A DNA stretch of 64,000 nucleotides from Candidatus Zixiibacteriota bacterium (GTDB lineage Bacteria > Zixibacteria > MSB-5A5 > GN15 > PGXB01). Both the position numbers and the translations under genes were made by a program. Where the stretch lies: the NCBI GenBank assembly GCA_016933955.1, contig JAFGTT010000036.1, positions 1 through 64,000 of the forward strand, given 5' to 3'. Shown here one piece after another: positions 16,861-26,430 of this stretch; within the stretch, counting starts at the first letter, position 1; each line of letters opens with the position of its first letter. The notes below the pieces were generated by a model. That model was not told the DNA's origin. It did no database searches and was given only the letters and a program-made list of their open reading frames with translations.

Positions 16861-17765
16861 TATATCGGCTCCTTGGGCCGGGTATGCCAGCGGTTATGAA
16901 TCCAGATCCACTGATCCCTGTGCTGGTCGATTATCTCATCCAGAGCCCTGGTACAAAGGGCCGTAATATTATACACATCTTTTTTAAAATCGTCGGATCG
17001 TTCAATTATCACCTCCGGGCGGATAATAATTTTATAGCGTCGACCATTCCGCACACAGGCCATAGGGACAAATCCGGCCCCGGTTTTCAAGCCGATAATC
17101 GATTGCCCCACCGGCGCATAGGCCGGTATGCCGAAAGCCGGGACAAATTCCGAGCGGACCCTCATCGAATCGGTATCAATCAAAACCCCCAGCGCACATC
17201 CCTCTTTAAGAACTTTTAATATTCGTCTTGGTGAGTCCCTGGTATCGATATTGATAATTCCCAGCGATTCGCGGTTATTGACCAATAACCGATTAAGACG
17301 CGGATCATACATTTCGCGACCGATTACAGCCGCTTTGTACCCGGAATTGGCAAAAAATACTGCCAACAGTTCGAAATTTCCGATATGCCCGGTCACGGCT
17401 ATTACCCCTTTGCCCCGCTTATAAACCCTATCAAAATACTCCAGACCCTCGACATCAATCAATGAACTGATTTGACGGCGATAAAATTTTTTAAAGCGGA
17501 ACACTTCAATAAGATTTCGTCCGAAATTTATATATAAATTTCTGATGATCCGCCGTCGCATTTTATTATCAAGCCTTTCCCCATAAACCATTTTCAGGGT
17601 CATCCGGGCCTTGGCCCGATCTCGACCACTGACCAGATAGGCCAGAAAACCCAGCCCGACCCCGGCCGATATAGCCATAGATCGAGGGATTAGATTAAAA
17701 ATCCTGATAAAAATAACGGCAGAATAATAGACAAGGTTGTTTTTTATTTTCTTCAATTTTTTCAC
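16860..17765 (-). CDS. Lipid A biosynthesis acyltransferase (LpxL/HtrB family)
   Basis: 301 residues. An N-terminal membrane-associated region (about 10-45) is followed by the HX4E acyltransferase motif 'TGHIGNFELLAVFF' (His127, Glu132), then 'GVLIDTDSMRV' and 'EIIDQHRDQWIWIHNRWHTR', all typical of late lipid A acyltransferases. It would add a secondary acyl chain to Kdo-lipid A at the inner membrane. It follows kdsD by 5 bases and overlaps lptC by one. Which acyl position it uses cannot be told from sequence. Confidence 0.9.
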   Translation of the reverse strand: MKKLKKIKNNLVYYSAVIFIRIFNLIPRSMAISAGVGLGFLAYLVSGRDRAKARMTLKMVYGERLDNKMRRRIIRNLYINFGRNLIEVFRFKKFYRRQISSLIDVEGLEYFDRVYKRGKGVIAVTGHIGNFELLAVFFANSGYKAAVIGREMYDPRLNRLLVNNRESLGIINIDTRDSPRRILKVLKEGCALGVLIDTDSMRVRSEFVPAFGIPAYAPVGQSIIGLKTGAGFVPMACVRNGRRYKIIIRPEVIIERSDDFKKDVYNITALCTRALDEIIDQHRDQWIWIHNRWHTRPKEPI

Positions 17766-17770
17766 GAGAA

Positions 17771-18730
17771 TTACACCAGTTTCGATTTCAGAATATCATG
17801 AAGGTGTATTATACCGACCGGTTCGTTTTGCCGATTAACCACCGGTAGAACGGTAATGGAATATTTTTCCATGATATTCAGGGCTCTATCGAGAATGGCT
17901 TCGGGGTTTATTGTTTTGGGATTCTTTATCATGACATCGCGGGTCAACCGTTCAAAGAATTTGTCATCCTGCTGGACCAGTCGGCGCAAATCGCCATCGG
18001 TAAAAATCCCGACCAGTTTGTTGTCCCGATCGACCACCAGAGTCGCCCCCAGACGTTTACCGGTCATTTCCAGTATCGTTTCGCGGATACTGGTTTCGGG
18101 TCTGACAATCGGGATTTCGGAGTTGGCATGCATGAATTCCCGAACATGCATTAATAATCTTCGGCCCAGTGAACCGCCCGGGTGGAGATAGGCGAAATCC
18201 TCGGCCGTAAAATCACGTTCCTGCAAAAGGGCAATGGCCAGAGCATCTCCCATTACCAGAGCTACGGTCGATGAAGTGGTCGGAACCAGATTGTTGGGAC
18301 AGGCTTCCGCCTTGACCGAGCAATCCAGGACAATATCGCATTTGGCCGCCAGAGGTGAATCAATACCGCCTGTCAGCAGGATTATCTTAACACCAAGTCT
18401 TTTGACAGTGGGGAGAATCTGGTACAACTCCTCGGTTGCGCCGGATTTGGAGATGGCAATCAGGATGTCATCAGCCTGAACCAACCCCAAATCGCCATGA
18501 ACCCCTTCGGCGGGATGCAGGAAAAAGGCGGAAATCCCGGTTGATGACAGGGTGGCGGCGACTTTTTTGCCCACCAGGCCTGATTTCCCCATGCCCGTCA
18601 CAATAACCCGACCGTGGCAATTCAAAATCAGTTCTACCGCCCTGGTAAAATTATCATCCAGCCGGCCGGCCAGTTCAGCAATGGCTTCGGCTTCTTTTTC
18701 GATTACGCGACGTCCGTTTTCCAGAATCAT
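17771..18730 (-). CDS. kdsD: Arabinose-5-phosphate isomerase KdsD
   Basis: Converts ribulose-5-phosphate to arabinose-5-phosphate, the first step to Kdo. The SIS domain ('GMGKSGLVGKKVAATLSSTG', 'EGVHGDLGLVQADD', 'ISKSGATEEL', about 35-170) is followed by two CBS domains ('IPIVRPETSIRETI' and 'VMIKNPKTINPEAILDRAL'). The length of 319 residues is typical. It is in line with kdsC upstream (9-base gap) and the acyltransferase downstream. Confidence 0.95.
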   Translation of the reverse strand: MILENGRRVIEKEAEAIAELAGRLDDNFTRAVELILNCHGRVIVTGMGKSGLVGKKVAATLSSTGISAFFLHPAEGVHGDLGLVQADDILIAISKSGATEELYQILPTVKRLGVKIILLTGGIDSPLAAKCDIVLDCSVKAEACPNNLVPTTSSTVALVMGDALAIALLQERDFTAEDFAYLHPGGSLGRRLLMHVREFMHANSEIPIVRPETSIRETILEMTGKRLGATLVVDRDNKLVGIFTDGDLRRLVQQDDKFFERLTRDVMIKNPKTINPEAILDRALNIMEKYSITVLPVVNRQNEPVGIIHLHDILKSKLV

Positions 18731-18739
18731 AAGGTCAAT

Positions 18740-19273
18740 CTATACTACATATGAGGCCGGGTCAAGTCTCATTCCCTTGAAGTAGGCTTTGAGAATTTCT
18801 CTCACCGCGCCCTCCCCTCCGCGTGCATCTGTAACATAATCAACGACTTCCTTCAACTCCCCGGCGGCGTCGGCAACTGCCATCGACAAACCGGACTCCT
18901 GGGCCAGTCCGATATCGAGTATTTCGTTGCCCATAAAGGCCACCTGATCCAGACTGATATTGAGCTTTTTCAAAAGCGGTTTAATCTGTTTCCGCTTGTC
19001 CTGCATTTTCTGGAGGATGTATTTGACTCCAAGGTCTTTCATGCGGGTGGTGGTAGCCTTGGAAACCCGTCCGGAGACGACGGCGATTTCCAGGCCGGAC
19101 CGCATGGCCAGAACCATAAAAAATCCATCGGAAATATTGAATTTTTTCATTTCCCAGCCATCCGGACCGAAATAAATATGATCATCAGTTAAAACCCCGT
19201 CAACATCAAGCGCCAGAAGCCTGATATTTTTAAATCGCCGGGCCAGTTCATTAAGGGTAATATGTTTTTTCAT
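18740..19273 (-). CDS. kdsC: Kdo-8-phosphate phosphatase KdsC
   Basis: HAD phosphatase that removes phosphate from Kdo-8-P. Motif I is 'ALDVDGVLTDD' (Asp23, Asp25), motif II includes 'AVVSGRVSKATTTR', and motif IV is 'FMGNEILDIGLAQESGLSM'. Here GNE-LD replaces the more common GDD-xD, although acidic residues remain. The end 'DYVTDARGGEGAVREI' is the KdsC C-terminal signature. At 177 residues it has family size. It lies between kdsA and kdsD. Confidence 0.93.
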   Translation of the reverse strand: MKKHITLNELARRFKNIRLLALDVDGVLTDDHIYFGPDGWEMKKFNISDGFFMVLAMRSGLEIAVVSGRVSKATTTRMKDLGVKYILQKMQDKRKQIKPLLKKLNISLDQVAFMGNEILDIGLAQESGLSMAVADAAGELKEVVDYVTDARGGEGAVREILKAYFKGMRLDPASYVV

Positions 19274-19290
19274 AGATTTTTTAAGCTCAT

Positions 19291-20088
19291 TTATTCCTGA
19301 TTAAGATCTCTTTTAATTTTTAGGACTTCCTTTAGTAATTGCTCCATTTTGTCCAGTGGCAACATGGCTTCCGCATCGGATAACGCCTGCTTCGGATCCG
19401 GGTGGGTTTCAATAAACAATCCATCCACCCCGACCGCAACGGCGGCCCGGGCGAAGGGGATAATGAATTCCGGTTGTCCCGAGGAAAAGTCACCTGCCCC
19501 GGCCGGAAGCTGAAGTGAATGAGTGACATCGAAAACCACCGGATAACCGAATTTTCTCATAATAATTAATGACCTGAAATCGACCACCAGGTTATGGTAG
19601 CCAAATGAGGTCCCCCGTTCAGTCAGGATGACCTTGCCGGATTGGGCCTTGGCGGCGGCCTTCTCCATATCCTCGGGAGCCAGAAACTGCCCTTTCTTGA
19701 TATTAATCCATTTTTTGGTAGCCGCCGCGGCTCGCAGAAGTTCGGTCTGGCGACTTAAAAAAGCCGGAATCTGAAGCACATCGACCACTTCCGCCGTGGC
19801 AATAGTCTCACTCGTCTCATGAACATCGGTCAGAACCGGCATAGCGAATTTTTCCCTGACCTGCCCCAGTACTTTCAAGCCATACTCCATTCCATGACCG
19901 GAAAAGGATTCCCCCGAGGTTCGATTGGCCTTGGCGTAAGAGGATTTGAAAATAACAGGAATTTCGTATTTCTCAGAAAGCTCTTTGAGTTTATCCGCGA
20001 CCCGGAAACAAATCTCTTCCGACTCGATAACACACGGACCGGCAATTAAAAAGAGCCGGTCGCCGTCAAGAATCCGATCAATATTCAC
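19291..20088 (-). CDS. kdsA: Kdo-8-phosphate synthase KdsA
   Basis: Condenses arabinose-5-phosphate and phosphoenolpyruvate to Kdo-8-P. Diagnostic motifs are 'LFLIAGPCVIESEE', 'FKSSYAKANRTS', 'PVLTDVHE', 'LQIPAFLSRQTELL', 'NIKKGQFLAP' and 'FIETHPDP'. Length is 265 residues. It is the first of four Kdo/lipid A genes plus lptC on the minus strand. kdsB and waaA are not in the window. Confidence 0.97.
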   Translation of the reverse strand: MNIDRILDGDRLFLIAGPCVIESEEICFRVADKLKELSEKYEIPVIFKSSYAKANRTSGESFSGHGMEYGLKVLGQVREKFAMPVLTDVHETSETIATAEVVDVLQIPAFLSRQTELLRAAAATKKWINIKKGQFLAPEDMEKAAAKAQSGKVILTERGTSFGYHNLVVDFRSLIIMRKFGYPVVFDVTHSLQLPAGAGDFSSGQPEFIIPFARAAVAVGVDGLFIETHPDPKQALSDAEAMLPLDKMEQLLKEVLKIKRDLNQE

Positions 20089-20125
20089 GGCCGCACCTCC
20101 ATGTCAAAGTCTGAAGCGGGTATCC

Positions 20126-20494
20126 CTAATTATCGAATTTGCGGTAATGCCACTTGACTGTATCGCCATCGTGGGTGATATACTTATCCGAGGCCACTTG
20201 CCCCATTGAATCATTCACCGAATACATCCAGCCATACTTGATACCGACTTCAACCGAATCGATGGCATTGACAAAAGAACCATCGATACTTTTTATGTAA
20301 TCAACCTTATGGTTTTCAAGGGTAACTTCCAGAACGGATTTCCCTTCCTGTCCCTCCAGAACCAGAATCAGGCTGTCGGTCGGTTGATTCGTTCCGACAG
20401 TATTATCACGTTCCCCCTTTTCGGATTTGCCACAGGCAATAAAAATCGCCATGGCAATAAACAGGCAAAACAAAGTGGTATGTCTTTTCATCAT
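20126..20494 (-). CDS. DUF4430-domain lipoprotein
   Basis: 122 residues. The lipobox 'IFIACG' gives Cys21 as the lipidated residue. The mature part is a single DUF4430 domain, recognised from 'GWMYSVNDSMGQVASDKYI' and 'HDGDTVKWHYRKF', related to the C-terminal domain of transcobalamin-like proteins. It lies 37 bases upstream of kdsA on the same strand, but a link to Kdo synthesis is not evident. Ligand unknown. Confidence 0.78.
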   Translation of the reverse strand: MMKRHTTLFCLFIAMAIFIACGKSEKGERDNTVGTNQPTDSLILVLEGQEGKSVLEVTLENHKVDYIKSIDGSFVNAIDSVEVGIKYGWMYSVNDSMGQVASDKYITHDGDTVKWHYRKFDN

Positions 20495-20736
20495 CCGTTT
20501 CCCTCAACCGATTTTAATAAATGGCTGCAATAAAATACGGGATTAAAGCGATAATGTCAAAAGGTTGATGTCAAACGAGAACGATCGCAGCAATTTGGGC
20601 AAAAAGGGGTCTGATAAATTGATCAGGGGATATTTGAACAAAACCAAAGGTATAGCAACGAAACAATCCATGGAAATAACCGTAATTGAATACCAGAAAA
20701 AGAAATCAGGAAATTCAAACCAGAGAGCAACTAACT

Positions 20737-21822
20737 ATGATCAAAAAGATAATTCTCACCTTTATCGCTGTTGTTATCGTCGGAACAATTCTCTTTTTTG
20801 CCCTGAGCGGCAACGCCACCAAAAACGACGATCTAAATACAGTTGCGGTTGAAAAAGGCACCATTATCGATAAGGCGCTGGCTGTCGGGAAAATCGAACC
20901 CAATAAAGAAATTTCAGTTAAATCAAAAATTTCGGGCATCGTCAGAGAAATCTATGTTGAGGTTGGTGATGTGGTCAAGGTCGGCGATCCCCTGATCGAT
21001 GTGGCCCCCGATCCGACCCCCGTGGAATTCGCCACTGCCAAGCGCAATGTGGAAATATACCAGGTGGCTTATGACAATGCCCGGCGCGAAACCGATCGCG
21101 CCAAATCGCTCTACGAGAAAAATTTGATTTCTTTCCAGGATTATGATACCAAGAAGTCTTCCTGCGAGGAGGCTCGGCTACGACTCCAGCTGGAAAAGGA
21201 AAAGCTGTCGTTGATTGAAACCGGGACAACCAAAATCGCCGACCTGACTGTGGATAACACCATTAAATCATCGGTCAATGGCATGGTTCTTTCCAGGCTG
21301 GTCGAGGAAGGTGACCCGGTAGTGCCGCTGACTTCGTACCAGGCCGGAACCGATCTGATGACCCTGGCTTATATGGATGATCTTCTGTTCAAGGGTACCG
21401 TTGATGAGATTGATGTCGGCAAACTTCGAGTGGGGATGCCGGCCGGAATAAAAGTTGGTGCGCTTCCGAAAGATACCGTCAGGGGTGAAGTTTTGAGAAT
21501 CTCCCCCAAGGCTCATAGCGATGAGGGATCAACTGTTTTTGATATTGAAATCAGCCTGGAGAATTGGGGCCGAAGCCTGCTTCGGGCCGGATATTCAGCC
21601 AATGCCGATATTATCATCGTCAAAAAAGACAGCATTCTGATTATCCCGGAACGTTTAATCGAGTTTAAAGAAGACACCGCTTTTGTTGAAGTCCGCGACA
21701 GTCTCGGCAATATCGACACCATGAAGATTGAAACCGGTCTATCCGACGGGATCAATATCGAAGTAATTAACGGGTTATCCGAAGGTGATTTGCTGGTCGA
21801 ACGGCCTCCACGGGAGATCTAA
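20737..21822 (+). CDS. Efflux adaptor (HlyD/MacA family)
   Basis: 361 residues from the ATG at 20737 (a TTG at 20686 is in frame but less likely). The N-terminal helix anchors it in the inner membrane ('IILTFIAVVIVGTILFFALS'). A lipoyl/barrel-sandwich half ('IEPNKEISVKSKISGIVREI'), a coiled-coil hairpin (about 95-165), a second half and a beta-barrel ('KGTVDEIDVGKLRVGMPAGI') follow. It would link the ABC permeases to an outer-membrane channel. It is the first gene of adaptor-permease-permease-ATPase, with a 3-base gap to the next. Confidence 0.92.
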   Translation: MIKKIILTFIAVVIVGTILFFALSGNATKNDDLNTVAVEKGTIIDKALAVGKIEPNKEISVKSKISGIVREIYVEVGDVVKVGDPLIDVAPDPTPVEFATAKRNVEIYQVAYDNARRETDRAKSLYEKNLISFQDYDTKKSSCEEARLRLQLEKEKLSLIETGTTKIADLTVDNTIKSSVNGMVLSRLVEEGDPVVPLTSYQAGTDLMTLAYMDDLLFKGTVDEIDVGKLRVGMPAGIKVGALPKDTVRGEVLRISPKAHSDEGSTVFDIEISLENWGRSLLRAGYSANADIIIVKKDSILIIPERLIEFKEDTAFVEVRDSLGNIDTMKIETGLSDGINIEVINGLSEGDLLVERPPREI

Positions 21823-21825
21823 AAT

Positions 21826-23058
21826 ATGATGCCGTTGTTGTCTGTCAGGCAATTCTTTCGTGATATGCGGAAACAGAAACTGCGGACCCTGATGACCATG
21901 TTCGGAATTCTCTGGGGCACCGTGGCCATTATTTTATTGATGAGTTTCGGGACGGGATTATATGAATACCAGCTTAAACGTTTCCGCGGTTTGGGTGAAA
22001 ATATATCCATTATCTGGCCGGGATTGACCTCGGAGCTATGGAAAGGACTTCCGAGAGGGCGTCAGATCAGGTTCACGGAGGATGATGTGGCTCAGATGAA
22101 GGCGCGTCTTGAATCCATAGAAAAAATATCCCCGGAGTATGCCCGCTGGAGTGTTTCGCTGAAATCAAAACATAACAATCTCGCGGCGCGCGTGGGCGGA
22201 ATCTGGCCGGAATTCAGTGAAATGAGAAACCTGATTCCGCAACCGGGCGGGCGGTTTATCAACGCTTATGATATGACGGAAAAACGGCGGGTTATTTTTC
22301 TGGGAAATGAACTGGCCGAGGATCTTTTCATGCAGGATGATCCGATCGGCAAAACCCTGATGGTAAACAATGTCCCTTTTACCGTGATCGGTATAATGTC
22401 GCCCAAAGAACAAAATTCATCATACCACGGTCGTGACTATAATATGTGCTGGATTCCGGCTTCGACTTTTAAAACCATGTGGTCACATCGCTATCCCAAT
22501 CTCATGGTCGTCCAATCACCGACGCCCCAGAGCATGGAGCGTGTCAAAGATGATATCTATGGATTTCTGGCCTCCAAATACAATTTCAATCCCAAAGATA
22601 CCGAGGCATTGATGATCTGGGATACTACCGAAGGCGTGAAATTTTTTGCCACCTTTTTTCTGGCTTTCCGGGCTTTCCTTGTTGGAATAGGCTGCCTGAC
22701 TCTGATAACCGGCGGAATCGGGGTGACCAATATCATGAATGTGGTGCTTGAGGAGCGAACCAAAGAAATCGGGATTAAAATGGCCGTGGGAGCCAAAAAA
22801 TACATCATCATGATTCAATTCATGTTCGAGACAATTCTCTTAACCGCTATCGGCGGCGGTCTGGGCTTTTTAATCGCCCTGGGAATTATATCCGTCTTTC
22901 CCACCAGCCTTGAGGAATATACGGGGATTCCCACGATGAATATCGGCGGTGCCATTCTGGCTATTGCCATTATCGGAACCATCGCCCTGGTATCGGGATT
23001 TTTCCCGGCCCGCCGAGCCGCATCCCTGGAACCGGTCAAGGCTTTGAAATTATTTTAG
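21826..23058 (+). CDS. MacB-like ABC transporter permease 1
   Basis: 410 residues. A first transmembrane helix ('TLMTMFGILWGTVAIILL') is followed by a large periplasmic MacB_PCD domain (about 45-270, 'RRVIFLGNELAEDLF') and an FtsX domain with three helices ('LITGGIGVTNIMNVVLEERT', 'GIKMAVGAKK', 'SGFFPARRAASLEPVKALKL'). This is the FtsX-fold permease of type VII exporters. It is paired with a similar but distinct permease 8 bases downstream, so the transporter is probably a heterodimer. Confidence 0.93.
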   Translation: MMPLLSVRQFFRDMRKQKLRTLMTMFGILWGTVAIILLMSFGTGLYEYQLKRFRGLGENISIIWPGLTSELWKGLPRGRQIRFTEDDVAQMKARLESIEKISPEYARWSVSLKSKHNNLAARVGGIWPEFSEMRNLIPQPGGRFINAYDMTEKRRVIFLGNELAEDLFMQDDPIGKTLMVNNVPFTVIGIMSPKEQNSSYHGRDYNMCWIPASTFKTMWSHRYPNLMVVQSPTPQSMERVKDDIYGFLASKYNFNPKDTEALMIWDTTEGVKFFATFFLAFRAFLVGIGCLTLITGGIGVTNIMNVVLEERTKEIGIKMAVGAKKYIIMIQFMFETILLTAIGGGLGFLIALGIISVFPTSLEEYTGIPTMNIGGAILAIAIIGTIALVSGFFPARRAASLEPVKALKLF

Positions 23059-23066
23059 GTAATCTT

Positions 23067-24314
23067 ATGAGCCCGTCAATTATGTACAATATCTTCATAC
23101 GCGATTTCCGCAAACAGCGAAAACGGATGATTCTCACACTGGTAGCCATCCTCTGGGGGACCATGTCGATTATGTTACTGCTTGGATTCGGAGAGGGACT
23201 CAGAATTCAGTTTATGAAGGGTTCCACCGGGTTGGGCGAAGGTATTGTCATCATGTGGGGTGGACAAACCTCGATTCCCTTTGAAGGCTTTGGAAAAGGA
23301 CGGAGGATTCACCTGTACGAATCGGATATAAACATGCTTCAACATAATATCCCGGAAATCGATGAAATCGCCGGTGAATATATTCGCTGGAATGTGGAAA
23401 TTAGATACGGAGACAAAACCCTGACCGAACGCCTCAATGGCGTTTATCCGTCATATCGCGAAATGCGGAATATGATCCCTGATATGGGCGGACGAATGAT
23501 CAATAAAATCGACATGGAGCAGAAACGCCGGGTGGTTTTTCTTGGTGACGCGGCCAAGGAACGTCTTTTCGGCAATAAGGATGCCGTTGGTGAAACAATT
23601 TATGTTCAGTCGATGCCGTTTAAGGTGGTCGGGGTAATGAAACATAAAATCCAGATGAACAGCTACCAGGGCCAGGATGAAGATGTTATCGTCATGCCGG
23701 CCACAACCTTTGTGACGCTTTTTGGCGATCCCTGCCTTGATAATATCATTTATCGCCCGGTGAATCTGGAAAACAGTAAGGCGGTTGAAAAAAGAGTCTT
23801 TGAAGTTATGGGAGCCAGATATAAATTCGATCCGGACGATGAGCGGGCACTCAGCTTCTGGGATGTGATAGAATCCAACCGCGTGACTGACAATGTCCTG
23901 CTGGGAATCGAAATATTCCTCGGTATAATCGGTACCCTGACTCTACTGATTGCCAGTGTCGGCGTGGCCAATATCATGTACGTGTCCATAAAGGAAAGAA
24001 CCCGCGAAATCGGAGTCAAAATGGCCGTTGGGGGCCGCCGAATATATATAATTATGCAATTCCTGATGGAGGCTATGGGAATTACTTTCCTGGGAGGATT
24101 TTTCGGAATCGCTATCACCTTCGCCATCACTGCTGTCTTCAAGATGATACCGGCGCAGTCGGAAGCGCTGGAACTTCTTGGTAAACCGACCATTTCCTTC
24201 GAAATCGGTCTGATCGTGGTTCTTATTTTGGGGATCATGGGTCTGGTATCAGGGTTGTTTCCGGCTTTTAAAGCCGCCTCGATTAATCCGGTCGAGGCCT
24301 TAAGGTATGAGTAA
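23067..24314 (+). CDS. MacB-like ABC transporter permease 2
   Basis: 415 residues and clearly paralogous to permease 1: 'LTLVAILWGTMSIMLLLGFG' at the N-terminus, a periplasmic MacB_PCD domain ('RRVVFLGDAAKERLFGN', 'KVVGVMKHKIQMNSYQGQD') and an FtsX domain ('IASVGVANIMYVSIKERT', 'SGLFPAFKAASINPVEALRY'). The tandem with permease 1 suggests duplication followed by specialisation. The ATPase gene starts 30 bases downstream. Confidence 0.93.
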   Translation: MSPSIMYNIFIRDFRKQRKRMILTLVAILWGTMSIMLLLGFGEGLRIQFMKGSTGLGEGIVIMWGGQTSIPFEGFGKGRRIHLYESDINMLQHNIPEIDEIAGEYIRWNVEIRYGDKTLTERLNGVYPSYREMRNMIPDMGGRMINKIDMEQKRRVVFLGDAAKERLFGNKDAVGETIYVQSMPFKVVGVMKHKIQMNSYQGQDEDVIVMPATTFVTLFGDPCLDNIIYRPVNLENSKAVEKRVFEVMGARYKFDPDDERALSFWDVIESNRVTDNVLLGIEIFLGIIGTLTLLIASVGVANIMYVSIKERTREIGVKMAVGGRRIYIIMQFLMEAMGITFLGGFFGIAITFAITAVFKMIPAQSEALELLGKPTISFEIGLIVVLILGIMGLVSGLFPAFKAASINPVEALRYE

Positions 24315-24344
24315 TGTTTACTTCTTATAAAGGCAGGTGCCATT

Positions 24345-25046
24345 ATGATAAGCATGAAACAGGTTAAAAAAATCTATAACACCGGGAAAATATCATTTGA
24401 AGCCTTGAGAGGCATTGATATTGAAGTCGAAGAAAACGAGTATATCGCTGTTGTCGGACCATCCGGATCGGGGAAATCGACTCTGATGAATTTGATGGGA
24501 TGTCTGGATACACCATCCGAAGGGGAATATCTGCTCAATGGCCGCCGCGTCGATCAACTGGGATCGAATCAACTTGCTGAAATCCGTAATAATCATGTCG
24601 GCTTCGTCTTTCAGGCATTCAACCTTCTGCCCTACGCCAGCGCTTATGAAAATGTCGAACTGCCGCTTCTCTTTGCAGGATTGCGTGGAAAGGAACGCAA
24701 GGAAAGAGTTGTCGAGATGCTGAACCGGGTGGGCCTGGGAGACAAACTGGCCAATAAGCCGACCGAGATGTCCGGGGGTGAGATGCAGCGTACAGCGATT
24801 GCCCGTGCGCTGGCCAATCGTCCGAAACTGGTTCTGGCCGATGAACCGACCGGGAATCTTGACACCGCCTCGGGTAAAGAAATAATAAAAATCTTTGACG
24901 AACTCTGGGAAACGGGGCATACCGTTATAGTCATAACTCATGATATGTCGATTGCCGATCACTGCCGGAGAATAATAAAATTGAAAGATGGTCTGGTTTT
25001 CAACGGCAATGGCCAACCGCAGAAGGACGTTCGCGCGGTGGCCTGA
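24345..25046 (+). CDS. ABC transporter ATP-binding protein (MacB/LolD type)
   Basis: 233 residues. Walker A 'GPSGSGKST', Q-loop 'VFQAFNLLP', signature 'MSGGEMQRTAIARAL' (SGGE rather than SGGQ), Walker B 'LVLADEPTGNLD' and the H-loop 'VIVITHD' are all present, so it should be active. It powers the two FtsX-type permeases upstream. Substrate unknown: a macrolide, lipoprotein, peptide or other exported molecule are all possible. A terminator follows at 25078. Confidence 0.94.
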   Translation: MISMKQVKKIYNTGKISFEALRGIDIEVEENEYIAVVGPSGSGKSTLMNLMGCLDTPSEGEYLLNGRRVDQLGSNQLAEIRNNHVGFVFQAFNLLPYASAYENVELPLLFAGLRGKERKERVVEMLNRVGLGDKLANKPTEMSGGEMQRTAIARALANRPKLVLADEPTGNLDTASGKEIIKIFDELWETGHTVIVITHDMSIADHCRRIIKLKDGLVFNGNGQPQKDVRAVA

Positions 25047-25077
25047 TTTATATATATTCATTTCCTTTCATTCTTGG

Positions 25078-25105
25078 CGCCGCCGGGCATTTCTCTCCGG
25101 CGGCG
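25078..25105 (+). terminator. Terminator of the ABC exporter operon
   Basis: 9-bp stem CGCCGCCGG / CCGGCGGCG with a 10-base loop, then TATTATTTTT. It lies 31 bases past the ATPase stop. Confidence 0.85.
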
Positions 25106-25154
25106 TATTATTTTTCCTTGATTTTCAATTAAATTTGAATCACATTACGCCTCA

Positions 25155-26261
25155 ATGATGAGACTGATTATTATTACGACTCTATTACTGATGGCCGTTG
25201 GGGTCGCCGCACAGGATTTCGAGCAAGAAACCGCTGTACCAACTCCACTGATACGGCGCCCGGGATTACCGACGGTAACCGTGCGAACCGACAACAAACT
25301 CCTGATGTGGGCCTTATATCCCGAAGATTACATCAATGAATATAATCTGCAAAGCGATATCCGCTGGGTCAATCGGAATGACTCCGAATTCGTGGCTGAA
25401 TGGGATAGCATTGGGATTACCATCCTGGCCATGATCGAAGATCTTTCCGGGATTAAATGGCGGGAATCTCAATTTGATATCAATCTGACGAAATACCTCC
25501 GCACCGCGGTTATGTATGATCCTCCTGCCCTGCCGCTCCAGGGAATAAGGATGAATCATTATACCGAGGCGGTACCCACCGGATTACACCGTTTGCTGAA
25601 CGTCATCAAACTGGTCGCCGGACGGAACTTATTACAAACCGAACTGCCGGGTTGCCCTCGTCAACCGGTCGCCGACCATCCTCTTCTCGATAAAAGCGCC
25701 TATCGCTTTGATATCATGGTTCTGACTTTAAGTCTGGCCTGCGCCGAGTATATTATTCCGTCCGACAGTCTGGAGAATATCCTTAAAACCGAGCATTGGC
25801 AAAAACATAATCCCGGATGGGAAATTTACAAGAATCATTTCCGATACAGCTGGATGATTTCTTTTGAGGAACCGTTGATTACCTTCATTTTGAGAGAGCC
25901 CTACGATTCACCGCTGGTTGGGTTAACTCGCCCACCGCGCCCGCCCAAGAAATCCGAAAACGAAATAACCGACAGAGAACCGATCAGGTTGTCGGCCGGT
26001 AGCGGACGCCTTGGTTTTTCAGTGGCCCGACTGCCCAACGGTTTTATGGAAATTATCGATGTCGATACTCTGGGTCTGGCTTACACCAACGGCTTGATGA
26101 TCGGCGATCAGATAAAGAGAGTCAATAATGAGGTTGTCCACAACGCCCACGATTTGATGGAAAAAATTCTCGATAAAATTGACCGTGAGGGAGTTTACCT
26201 GATTGTAATCCGAAATGGTGAAGAAGTCGGTTTACTGATGCTCCCTCGTTTAGCCGATTAA
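25155..26261 (+). CDS. Secreted PDZ-domain protein of unknown function
   Basis: 368 residues. The signal peptide is 'RLIIITTLLLMAVGVAAQ'. Residues about 25-270 show no recognised family ('FVAEWDSIGITILAMIEDL', 'RYSWMISFEEPLITFIL'). The C-terminus is a PDZ domain (about 278-365): 'GRLGFSVARLPNGFMEIIDV', 'GLMIGDQIKRVNNEVV' and 'YLIVIRNGEEVGLLML'. There is no protease catalytic motif. It lies between an exporter operon and a phosphate transporter and is probably monocistronic. A periplasmic protein-binding role is inferred from PDZ. Confidence 0.8.
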   Translation: MMRLIIITTLLLMAVGVAAQDFEQETAVPTPLIRRPGLPTVTVRTDNKLLMWALYPEDYINEYNLQSDIRWVNRNDSEFVAEWDSIGITILAMIEDLSGIKWRESQFDINLTKYLRTAVMYDPPALPLQGIRMNHYTEAVPTGLHRLLNVIKLVAGRNLLQTELPGCPRQPVADHPLLDKSAYRFDIMVLTLSLACAEYIIPSDSLENILKTEHWQKHNPGWEIYKNHFRYSWMISFEEPLITFILREPYDSPLVGLTRPPRPPKKSENEITDREPIRLSAGSGRLGFSVARLPNGFMEIIDVDTLGLAYTNGLMIGDQIKRVNNEVVHNAHDLMEKILDKIDREGVYLIVIRNGEEVGLLMLPRLAD

Positions 26262-26370
26262 ACGACATTCTTTTCAATCCCACCAATTCATCAAAGTGCT
26301 TTCAATTCATTGTCATAGCCTGCGCAAAAAAGGTATTCAAGATTCCGGGGTAATGATTGCCCGGATTGCC

Positions 26371-26399
26371 TTGACAGGCTACTGCATAAACAATATATT
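26371..26399 (+). promoter_or_regulatory. Promoter of the Na/phosphate cotransporter operon
   Basis: TTGACA (26371-26376), 17-base spacer, TATATT (26394-26399), about 30 bases before the start codon. Confidence 0.8.
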
Positions 26400-26430
26400 C
26401 GGCCTCAATACGGTTCTGGGGAATTAAGGT

